Position numbers and translations under genes: made by a program | Origin: Pempheris klunzingeri | Lineage: Eukaryota > Chordata > Actinopteri > Acropomatiformes > Pempheridae | Reading direction: 5' to 3' | NCBI RefSeq assembly: GCF_042242105.1 | Contig: NC_092013.1 | Span: forward strand, 19,150,618 to 19,214,617 | DNA: 64,000 nt | In this document: positions 1 to 9,329 of the stretch, one piece after another | How positions within the stretch are numbered: the stretch's first letter is position 1 | Layout of the letters: each line of letters begins with the position of its first letter | The notes under the pieces: generated by a model | Told to the model about the DNA's origin: nothing | Seen by the model: only the letters and a program-made list of their open reading frames with translations | Databases searched by the model: none

Positions 1-179
1 GTTTCAGGCAAAGCTCCTCAAACCCACCGGGTCACATGGTCACATGGTCCTGAGGGGCTGAAACTGAGTGGTTTAGTCGGTGTGTTTTTCGGTTGTTTTA
101 CATTGCGATCTTATATCATGATTACATTATTATATATTACATCATATCATGTTATTGTGTTTGTGCAGCCCACTGTTTT

Positions 180-402
180 CTGAACATACAAAGTTAGCTA
201 ACGCTAGCTAGCATCGTGGCCGGCCGCAGGTGCAGAGATCATGTGACTTCACTGCTGCACCTGCAGAGAAAACCTGGCCGTGTTTACCTTCCCGGAGATG
301 TGATGGACTTCAGGATATCTGTGATACTCACAGCTGCTTCTTCAGGACCGTGAGGAGGCCGCTCATGAGGACTTAGATTGAAGAAAACGCGAACTGTGCA
401 CC
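180..402. promoter_or_regulatory. promoter-like CpG-richer edge region, possibly divergent
   Basis: The stretch carries GGCCGGCCGC and other CpGs in an otherwise AT-rich setting. On the plus strand it ends in GCACC|GTAAGTTTT (donor at 403). On the minus strand it holds an ATG followed by a donor at 331. A plus-strand transcript could continue to a segment near 1510-1670, bounded by TTCTGATCAG and CCAG|GTACAAC. No TATA box was seen. The divergent promoter is an inference. Confidence 0.3.
332..366 (-). CDS. possible first coding exon of an unidentified minus-strand gene
   Basis: Reading the minus strand, an ATG at 366-364 opens 11 codons (MSGLLTVLKKQ) plus two bases, followed directly by GTGAGTATC, a good donor. 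The exon would end in phase 2 and the rest of the gene would lie left of the window. The surrounding 180-400 region has more CpG than its neighbours and looks like a housekeeping-type promoter. The base at -3 is C, so the start context is weak. I do not recognise the protein from 11 residues. The same stretch could instead be a plus-strand leader exon ending at 402 (donor GTAAGT), or neither. Confidence 0.3.
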
Positions 403-449
403 GTAAGTTTTGTTTTTTTTAAATGTTCAATAACTTCCAAATTAGTCCG

Positions 450-3400
450 CGTGAATATTTCAGTAATGGCTGAGTGTGAGAAGTATGTTTTTGTTTTGAG
501 AGAGTAGCTACCCCTTAAAACCCGCCAGCTAATGAGGAACAATGGCTAATGTTAGCTAGCATTAGCCCTCTGCTGCAGGGCGTTGCCATGTAGCAACAAT
601 GACTTTACCTCCATTTTACTAAAAGGTAAACATATAGAAACATGTTTTACTACGTAGTTATGAAAAGGGGGGTCTATTTCCATGTGGGGACAAATATTTG
701 AACAGATTTAATGACAAACAAATTCAGTTTGCACTTCCCTTTTCCATGGACACGTGACACTGAGAGGGTCACGAGGGCTCCCAAAGTCAACTAACTGATC
801 AATATTTAGGGAAATTATTTCAGGAAAAAAACCTGAAATAGTATCTGGGGTAAGTTAAATAGTAGTTTTTATCATTAAAACCAGTTAAGATGTGATACGA
901 TTTTAATAAAATAGTTGAATGAATTTGTTGCCACATGGCATTTTTTTAATTTATTTATATTTTGTAATTTCATTTTGTCAGGTGTAATAAATCAACATAT
1001 TATTTGGATTAATAGTTACTTTAGACATCATTAGACATCATAGTTTTAACAGAAGGAATTGTGATGTTCCACCCAAATGCTATGTTGGTCCACTGCAGTG
1101 TATATTATTTAAAGTGAATGACCACAGTCAGCTTTAACAACATCGTCTTCCTAGTAGATAATATATTGTAGATGTTTTGCAGGTGCCAAATATACTGTGA
1201 TGTACAGTGGAGCCCAGATAGGATGACAATTAGAATAGTAAGCAGCATTTTGTGCTGTTTTTCACTGTATATGCTGTTAATTATATTATTGGGTTATACA
1301 TTACACTAAATATGACTTGGATTTGTTTATACATGTTGTAAATAAAAGCACGTTTTCAGAGAAAGAATACATTTTATGGTACTTTCCATGATTTACCATC
1401 TATACCCCCTAAAAAAATGTTCTGTGGTTTTCACATATTTCCATTATTTAAGCAAATCTAAGTAATACAATGACACTAAACATTTTTATTGTGTTTGTTT
1501 CTGATCAGAATCAGGTTTACAGAAAACCTTGGATGCTGCTGCAGAGGAGAGGGAGGGAGGGCTGGGGCTGTGGAGGCTAATGTGATGTGATGGAGACTGA
1601 GATGGCAACGCATGGTGAACCATTTCCAGAACATCCCTGAGCACGGCACGCTGGAACCAGGTACAACAGACCGTGTACACTATGTTTGATTTGGGTAGCA
1701 CTGACTCTGAGGAAAAGCTCGCTGGAAACCTTCATATCTTACACAGCAATGTTTATTGATGCTTGGCCAAGGAGAACAGAGACGGCAGCAAAAAACAGAG
1801 TGAGCACTGCTGGATGCCACCTTAATTCTCCAGATTGCTTTCTGTGATCAGTATTTTAACCCTGATAGGCGTGCCAAATTTACTGCATGCTCAAATGTGG
1901 TCATTCTACACCACAAATATGTGTGAGATGTCTATTGGCTCTCTAAAATCTAAACAAAGCATTTCAACCATTCACCTCACTCCTCCATTCGTGTTATATG
2001 GAGTCTCCAGGTCACCATCAGCATGTTTCTTCAACAGGAGATAGTCTATCTTGCAATGCCTGGACACTGCAGCACAGCTATCAGCTTGGTGACAGGTGAC
2101 CTTGGTCCAAGTTAAAGAGAGAAAACTACCTCACAGTGTGTAGCTGAAAAATGTTAGTGGTCCTTGGTGTATTTTGGTTTCAGAGCACTCCAGCCATAAA
2201 ACATTCTGGTGATAAAGTGTCCCAGATCTTGCCAGGAATTGCTTATGCTGTTATTTTATAAAGGATATGCAATACAACAAAATTTGCTGATGTAGTATGA
2301 TGCAAGCAATTTTTGCAGACTAAAAGCTATGCTTTGAAAAATGTGTTAAATTCACCAGCTCCATCATATGTGAATCTAGTTTTTCTTTTCTGCTGTTTAG
2401 AGTAAAAACACATGAACATTAAATCCCCAAAACATTATAACCTTCATGAAGATAGAATTTCTTTTTGTTGTATTAGACTGCACTAGTTTTAGTTTGGTTT
2501 ACTTAATCAACTGGGAACTATTATTTATTGTATTTGACGATTCTGTCCTGTTAATGGCTAATGGCACTTTTTAGTCACTGGATGGCAGCGCTGCGTCACA
2601 ATACAAGAATTACGTTACACAGATTTCTTATATGTTGTCTCTACCTGTGTTTATTCACATCTACACAACATGTGTGGAACACCTGCGTTTCTTAAAGGTG
2701 TCTATTGACAGTCCTGCATTTCAGCCGTAATGGCAGCGGAGAGGTTGCTGCGAGGGCGATGTGTGTTACATAAACATTTTCTCGCTTCCTTCATCATCAG
2801 CCGTCATTGAGTCTCTAACAGGGCATTAAAGTGAAATCAGCACACGGTTTGGTTTCCAGTTTTCAGTTTGACATTATTATAGATGAAGGCAAAGTCGGAT
2901 CAGTACTACATTTCCTATTTATATTGTCCTCAGCCAAAGACATGTCAGCCACATGTGTTTATTTGTGAGATATCGCAAACACCAGGTAAGAGATTTTGAT
3001 TATATCTGGTTAACAATTAGGCCACATACAAGGGAGGACAGGGATCCTCTGAGATTGTCATCGGAGCGACGCAATGTCAATATTCTGGGTGTTGATTGGT
3101 TAGGGAGGAGCATCATTTTACATTGTTTGGCCAATAACAGATTACCATTTAAAACAAGAAAAGCATTAAGTCCACATAAGAGGTCCTGCCCAAAGGGAGC
3201 ACAGCAGGGTCCTGTCATGGATGTGTCCTGTCTTCTCACCGCCCCGTCACACAGACTGCTCTTTACCCTTTGCCTGCAGGTGTCACTGTCGAAACATTTT
3301 AATAATATTATGTGATACAATAATATTTAATAATAATAAAAAGTATTTTCTAATTGATTGTGAGATTTGGTAATAGTTTATTTCAACCAGTACATACTGA

Positions 3401-4590
3401 TATCCCTCTTGCCTCTCAAAAATAGACGAGCAACCTCCTCTGCTTGTATGGACCAGCTCCCCTGGTGAGTAACTGCTGTCGTAATTTTTCTTGCTAAAAC
3501 GCCCAAAAATGAACCGATTCCACCCTCTGTAATTTGGGGTTTTTTGTCATTGCACATTGAATATCTTTTGTGCTTTGTATTGAGAGAACAAAACATGCAC
3601 ATGCCTTATTCTCTATTGAACCCTAAAAGTAACATTGGTGTCTCAGGAAGACGGAAGTTATTGTCACTGTAGCCTCAGGTTGAACTTAAGGGGAACTATA
3701 CACGTTTATATCTAGGAGGTAGCGAATCCCAGAAGTTCAGAGTAGTTTGTGATGTATTTGTGGGAAATGATCCAAATGTGCAAATTGAAGAGGGGATACT
3801 CAGAACCTCCCAAAGCCAGAGAAAAGATAAGGATAGGTATATAGTACACTATATTGTTTCTATTTTTTCTACTGCATTTCTACTGCAGTCAGCTGCAGCA
3901 GTCTTGCCAATCAATTCCGCCCATGCACGCTACACCAGCACGGGATTCCAACTTGCATCTTTTCAAGCTGGAGTTGTCAGGTAGTGTCCTCTATTTCCCA
4001 TCTGTGTCAGGGAGATGGGGGGGGGGGGTGACTTTGATTCAGCAGTTCAGAGTGGCTCTAATAAATGATAAATGCAGTCTGTTGGCCGTTAAACTAGCTG
4101 ATCCAGCCGTCTCCGGGACACAGTTTTTATTATGTGGAATCAAAACAAAGTGTCAGTGCTGTTTTTGCTGGCACTCAATATCTGGCTGCTGTCAAGACAT
4201 ATATTAACACCCTGCCCATGTAAACGCAGTGAACCACTTGAGATCTGTGTAGCAGAATTAATCTGTCTCATTAAAAAGTCATCCCCCTCTTATGCTAACG
4301 AGGCTCAGAAGTGTGAATTATTTTGGATATTTGTGGATTGGTTAGATCCCTCTCTTGAACATACATTTCATGAACATTGAGCAACAACTATTGATGCTGC
4401 ATCGAACATGGCCAGGCAGCGTGAAAGGGCACAGCTGGCTGTAACTGTAGCATCCCCAGCACCCTGCATATTTATTGCTGCCTCACCAATGACACATCCC
4501 TCCCCTCCACAAATTCTGGCAGAGCCTCCCACTGCTATTCAACGTGTTAAAGCTGAACTGGACATAAAATACAGCTAGTTGTGGATGACC
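450..4590. other. intergenic DNA without a recognisable gene
   Basis: AT-rich sequence with many stops in all frames. It includes a short exact tandem (TTAGACATCA twice at 1021-1040) and TTAGCTAGCATTAGC-type words at 553-567. A plus-strand frame at 2953-3315 overlaps a minus-strand frame at 3000-3320; neither resembles a known protein. A splice-site-bounded segment at about 1510-1670 is the only hint of an exon. Confidence 0.6.
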
Positions 4591-4596
4591 TGAGCT

Positions 4597-4960
4597 TGCT
4601 GCCCACCTCCAGCACCAGGTGTTGAGTATTGCAACACAGCTAACTTGTCCCACATATGAGGATAGTCATGGGTTAAGTGATACATAGGACGGCCCAGGCC
4701 CTCCACGTTCCCCTTCACTGTGGACCTTACCTCTATGTCATACCCCAAGCTGTGAAGGTCTGAGGATCTCTCCAGGAACCAGTGGACACTATTGCTGTGG
4801 AGACGATTGGTTCAACATGTTACAGTGCTGTTTGTCCACCCACCACTGCTGCAGACTGCACTTATTTTCCTATGATTCATTTCAGTATTGGCTGCCCACC
4901 TGCGGCAGCAGGTGTTGAGCATTGCAGCACAGTAGGTAGCACACATGTGAGCAATAAGAC
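4597..4960. repeat. pair of imperfect direct repeats about 290 bp apart
   Basis: The segments near 4603-4670 and 4890-4957 share CTGCCCACCT, then CAGGTGTTGAG, then ATTGCA(A/G)CACAG, then CACA(T)ATGTGAG-type words in the same order and orientation. Divergence is obvious but the order is kept. They may be two copies of one dispersed element or a local duplication. Family unknown. Confidence 0.55.
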
Positions 4961-5207
4961 AATAGTGCAGAGTGAAAAACGCTGATGTTGCTGTTGTTCA
5001 GCCAAATTCTGTGATTTAGCTTCTTTAGGAAGTGATTTTCTTTTGTCATGAAAACTTTCCCCCGTGCAGATTTCAATGAACACAACTTTAAGCAAGCAAA
5101 TCAACCATCATAAACAAAGCAATTTGAGAATAATACAACAGTATGTAAACAAATCCAATGTGTAGGTGTTGACATTAAAATAACACAGAATATGTAAATG
5201 CTGGCCT

Positions 5208-5208
<1 letters not shown>

Positions 5209-5240
<32 letters not shown>
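5209..5240. repeat. (GT)n then (GA)n microsatellite
   Basis: About 11 GT units run directly into about five GA units. It is a simple compound repeat in intergenic DNA. Confidence 0.9.
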
Positions 5241-5241
<1 letters not shown>

Positions 5242-5844
5242 CATCTTTTGTTCACTTTAGGTGGAAATGTGAAAATGTACATAATATCTTTTGTCCAGTT
5301 TAAGTAGTTATCTGCAAGGGGGAGACATGTGCCCGCTGGCGCTCAACACTGATGGCACGCTGGTTGCTCGGATGCACAAAAGCTTCTGGCACTCCTGGTA
5401 GGATGAGGCAGCGCGGATGCATGCCCCCTCCACTACACTTGTGTGTCCTCCTCTGCTGCAGTGGATGGCAGAGACGGGCAGATCTCCTCTTTCTCTCTGT
5501 TTTCTGCTGTGGTCGAAATACAGTAAGGGCTTGAACATTTTTGATGTAGGTTCATAGGCAACCCGTCTTTGAAATGCTTGCTTTGCGTGTCTGTGGGACT
5601 GTAGGTGAGGACAAGGGACCCATAGCATCACAAGGTCTGACTGCTGCAAGCTAGGGGGCTGCATCAGGATTGGCACCTTACACAAATCTCGTGGGAGTGG
5701 GAGCAGTCAACTTGGCGGTTGGTGGGAGCTGGCGGTCAAAAAAAAACTGCAGGATTTAGCGCTGACCAGAAGGATGGAGTCAACAAATAAAGCTGAAAAG
5801 AGGATCAAAGCAGGCCATTAAAAATTGAAACAGTTATGCTAACC

Positions 5845-6325
5845 AGGTTGCTCCAACTGCCCCTCTGGGAGTTCTTGGGACTGTGTAAACTCAGGACAAC
5901 AGCATACCATCCCCAGTGTGATCAAGCAGTGGAGCAGTTCAACCGCCCCATGAAAAAAAACGAACTGGCAAAGCTGCTCTTTGAATAGGCGAGTGCCTGA
6001 GATGAGCACCCTCATCAGGTGGAGTTGGCATGTAATACCAACACCCTGTAACTGGATTCACGCCATTTCATGTGGCACGCGGTTGAGAGGCCAACCCTCC
6101 ACTATATCTGCTTGATTGCTGTCCTACGCCTCCACAGCTCCACCCCCACGAGTCTCCAGCACAGTACGCCAACTCTGTGAAAAAGAGACTATTTGCAGCT
6201 TCCCAGAATGTGGCCAGATCAGACGCTAAGACCAAACATTCACAAAAAAAGGTATATGACAGACATCTGAGATACTGTCCTTACGAGGAGAGGGACCTAG
6301 TTTGGATTACCCACAGCATTAAGTA
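5845..6325 (+). mobile_element. decayed Ty3/Gypsy-type retrotransposon remnant (integrase part of pol)
   Basis: The plus strand keeps three landmarks of a Gypsy integrase in the right order. Near 5897-5945 a frame reads RTTAYHPQCDQ then EQFNRP, like the family block around the catalytic glutamate. Near 6050-6078 it reads TGFTPFHV. Near 6255-6305 it reads YDRHLRYCPYEERDLVW, like the segment before the chromodomain-like end. Stops and frame changes separate the blocks, so this is a dead fragment. No LTRs, reverse transcriptase or protease were found nearby. The stretch 5300-5780 just upstream may also be element-derived, but I could not recognise it. Confidence 0.8.
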
Positions 6326-6329
6326 CAGT

Positions 6330-6665
6330 GTTGCAGTGTTTTAGCATCTGCTTGCATCTACCTTATTTGCATCGGTAGTACTGATAATATACGTAATGGT
6401 GAATTATAGCCACAGTTGTTGCTGTTCTGTCTTGTTGTTTAATTGAAAGTTGGGTCTTCAATAAGCACGTTAGATCACTGATCTTAGTTTTTGAGTTATC
6501 TGACTGAGCTGTGTTTCTGCATCTTCACTTAAAATGTGCGTGTGCGGTCCATAAAACTATGCATGTGCATCAAAACAAAATCCTAAATCTCCTGACCATA
6601 CATCGGAACAGCTGATTAACGTGTGTCAATGCAAAACTACCAACAAAAAAGAGGCCGTAAATGCT
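6330..6665. other. short intergenic stretch between the Gypsy remnant and the tnni1 3' end
   Basis: No gene or repeat was recognised. It probably holds the downstream termination region of tnni1. Confidence 0.5.
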
Positions 6666-6668
6666 GTG

Positions 6669-6674
6669 TTTATT
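6669..6674 (-). terminator. tnni1: polyadenylation signal AATAAA for tnni1
   Basis: TTTATT on the plus strand is AATAAA on the minus strand, about 200 bases downstream of the tnni1 stop codon. That spacing suits a short 3' UTR. Cleavage would fall near 6650. Confidence 0.6.
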
Positions 6675-6872
6675 TCAGTGATAAACAAAACATAGTAAAT
6701 GTGAGTGGTTATTGGAAAAATGTACTCGGTATAAAACATCAGACAAAATCTAATTGAGACTGAACTGAACTGAACAGTACTGAAGTACTGGAGACTAAAT
6801 GCATTTATGTTTTGTGCTGGGCTCTTGTTTGCTGGTTTGATCTCAGGTGAAAGCCAGCTCTTTATCACCCGC

Positions 6873-8303
6873 TTACTGGTTGGGGCCCTTTGCTGCATCA
6901 AACATCTTCTTCCGGCCCTCCATGCCCGACATGGCTTCCACGTTCTTCCTCCAGTCACTCACCTCCACCGTCTTCTCCTGATCAGAGAGAATCACAGGGA
7001 GGTCACAGTCTCTCATTGTGTTTTGGCCAAAAGCGTCTCCTTAGGTTTGTCTGTATTTAGTTTTTACTTTGATTTTTCTCAAGCTCACCTTTTCGGTGTC
7101 CTCCTTCTTGACCGATTTCAGATTAGCTCTCAGATCCAAAGAGACCTTGTGTTTGGAGCCCAGTAGGGAGCGCAGGATGGCGTCTGCGGAGACCCTCACC
7201 CTTCTCAGGTTAGGTCTCTTAAACTTCCCTCGCAGGTCCAGCACCTTGATGTTCAGGTCTTTGATCTGTGGAGAAAGTAGAGGGGAAGTTAATCTCGGGC
7301 AGTTGCCACAGACAGTGACAGCTATTCAACTTTAACACCAACTGTCTCATTGGAGGATCAGTTGATTTAAAGCTTAACTGTAGTTGTAGGTGTTTTGACA
7401 CATTGTGCTTGTTGGCGTACATCAGTGTGTTGTTCTAGCTTCATTGTCCAATCATCGCTTTGTTGTGGAAATTGGCTGTGTTCTCTTACCTCTCTGCTGT
7501 TGTGCAAGACTTTGGCTTCAATATCGTACCGCTCCTCGTCCACCACATCTATTTTGGCATGCAGCTCTTCACATAATGTCTATAAAGCAAATAAGAGGAT
7601 TTCAGTGAGTATAACAAAAGTGCAGTGAAGATTTTGTTTGCAATTATGAGCAACTCTTTGGTTTATGTAAAATGACACCTGTAGCTCTGCTAAGGACATC
7701 CCACTGGTTTGTATTGGAGGAGACTTTTCTTCCAGGTACGTTGCTTTCTCTTGTTCTTTTTCTTCCAGCTCCTGCTCCAGCTCTTCCTTAGCCCTGGCAA
7801 CCATCATGCTCTGAAATACCACACACAAAATAGTTGTAAAACTTAGAACAGAACTTTTTAGAATTACTGTCTTTCCAATTGAAGATGCAGTCTGTGCAAA
7901 TTGGACTGAGGACTCACCTTCAGCATGAGCTTGCGGGAGGCTGAGATTTTAGATTTCCTCTGGGGGGGAAAAAAAAAAGTTTATTTAATTTCATGTTAAA
8001 CTTTATTCACAATGCACACATATTATTCTTAATATGTGTGCTTTAGATTGAATTATGAGGTTTCTCAGTGAGTTGTCTTGTGAAATCTTACCTCTGGCCT
8101 GTGGGTAGAAAATAAGGAAAGGATAGTGAAGATGCATTAGAATTCAATTGCAAAAGATTTAATGAATTGCATCTGATAGTCACCAAATTATATGCCAGTA
8201 TGTGTCGCTATACATAAAGCCCATTTGCTGTATGACACTGATACTCTGATTTGGAAATGGAAAGAATAACAGAAACACAATACACTTACGCTTTCTCAGG
8301 CAT
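6873..8303 (-). CDS. tnni1: troponin I, slow skeletal type (complete, 188 aa)
   Basis: Troponin I is the inhibitory subunit of the thin-filament troponin complex. It binds actin-tropomyosin and troponin C/T and blocks contraction at low calcium. Coding exons (minus strand): 8303-8290, 8098-8092 (7-nt microexon), 7959-7918, 7810-7679, 7579-7490, 7265-7089, 6977-6873. All splice sites are GT..AG and the phases agree. The product starts MPEKAPE then [10 protein letters not shown]. It has a charged helix ([18 protein letters not shown]), the actin/TnC inhibitory stretch [12 protein letters not shown] at residues 108-119, the switch region [17 protein letters not shown], and the C-terminal [19 protein letters not shown]. 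It ends KGPNQ and matches human TNNI1 in length (187). There is no N-terminal cardiac extension, so it is not the cardiac form. Neighbouring csrp1 and nav1 support TNNI1 synteny. The fish paralogue (1a or 1b) cannot be told from here. Confidence 0.95.
8092..8098 (-). CDS. tnni1: 7-nt microexon of tnni1
   Basis: GCCAGAG lies between CTACCCACAG and GTAAGATTTC. It is needed to join the start exon (ending ...AAA GC) to the next exon (starting AGG AAA): the joined codons read K-A-P-E-R-K. Without it the frame breaks. The flanks are good splice sites. Small exons here are usual for troponin I genes. Confidence 0.88.
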
Positions 8304-8323
8304 CCTGGCTATGTCAGTTCCCC
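8290..8323 (-). CDS. tnni1: tnni1 exon 2, carrying the start codon
   Basis: An acceptor TCTTCTAG precedes 20 bases of leader and ATGCCTGAGAAAGC, then GTAAGT. Only 14 coding bases are here. The start was chosen because MPE is the conserved troponin I slow-type start and no upstream ATG lies in frame within the exon. Confidence 0.9.
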
Positions 8324-9161
8324 CTAGAAGACAAAAATAAAACCTTTTGCCTCTGAAGTGCTCAACCGTGGGGACCACTTGGGTCTGGTGCCCCAGTGGG
8401 TCTTAACTAAGGTTTCCCTTTTAGCTCCAGTGTAGATGTATTCCACCACACAGTCGCCTGTATTGTGTTACAAGGATGGAAATGTGCAGTCCATATATAG
8501 ACATCCATTGATCTGTTAAAGGCCGTTATCTAGTGTTAACTAACTTGCCACTTCATTGCTTTTATTGTGCTTCAGCAATGTTTCATGAATTCTGTATTGA
8601 ATTACTAAGGGACGTGACTTTTCACACGGCCAGCCTTTAAACTGTGTTGTTCATCAGGTATTGTTGTTGTTGCTGTCTCACTCGTAGAAAGGCCTGCTGG
8701 ACAAAATCAACCTGCCACCTCCCAGTGCTGATAGCACACTCATCTGCCAGAAAGCAAAGTGATGGCAGACAGGGAGAAGCATGCAAGGCCCCAACAATGG
8801 CAGCCATTCCAGATAGATAACATCTCCTCCTTACACCCCCACTTCTCCGCTGGAAAAAGACACAAATATAGACAAGAGCCCCCAATTCTCAGAACAGTTC
8901 TGGCCCCACATTGATTTAACCAAGCAACTGACCCACTAATACATACTAGAAAGATTCTTGTTTTGCGATGAATTGTTTTGGTCTGTAAGATATCAAAGGC
9001 ATGTTTTGTCTGATCACCACTTTTTAACATGTATAGAAATTCACTTTACTTTCACAAAAGATAAAGAAAAGCAGCATAGTCTCATAATTTAAACTCAACA
9101 CAGAGTTAAAGACTTTGAAAAGTTGCATCGATTTTAGTGTAGCAGAGGTTCATGTCCTTAC

Positions 9162-9195
9162 CTTGCTGTGTTGATGCTTTGGATGCAGGCAGACA
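9162..9195 (-). other. tnni1: tnni1 non-coding first exon (5' UTR)
   Basis: The minus strand reads ACACAGCAAG|GTAAGGAC, a strong donor, about 840 bases upstream of exon 2. The cap site is inferred from the TATA-like box at 9223-9232, so the exon's right end is approximate. Confidence 0.6.
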
Positions 9196-9222
9196 CAAAG
9201 TGATGGAGAGGAGAACGCACCA

Positions 9223-9232
9223 GAATATTTAT
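9223..9232 (-). promoter_or_regulatory. tnni1: TATA-like box of tnni1
   Basis: The minus strand reads GATAAATATTC. It sits about 30 bases before the inferred cap site and about 60 before the first donor. An A/T-rich box of this kind can also bind MEF2 in muscle genes; that role is inferred. Confidence 0.5.
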
Positions 9233-9289
9233 CTCCTTCCACCCCTTTGGCCCTCCTCTTTATCACAAGGAGACTCAAATAGAAACGCG

Positions 9290-9315
9290 CACACACACAC
9301 ACACACACACACACA
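9290..9315. repeat. (CA)13 microsatellite upstream of tnni1
   Basis: A simple CA repeat about 60 bases upstream of the TATA-like box. It creates artificial reading frames rich in V/C on the minus strand. Confidence 0.9.
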
Positions 9316-9329
9316 AGTACACACACTAT

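Noticed and set aside
1510..1670. Possible coding exon with MVNHFQNIPEHGTLEP
   Set aside because: Bounded by splice-like sites, but the frame is short, has no upstream continuation and matches nothing I know; kept only as a hint.
2953..3320. Two overlapping opposite frames of 120 and 106 codons
   Set aside because: Neither has a recognisable motif; overlap on both strands suggests a stop-poor chance stretch.
6626..6958. 110-codon minus-strand frame over the tnni1 last exon
   Set aside because: It is a shifted frame. The true frame reads [19 protein letters not shown] and stops at 6873.
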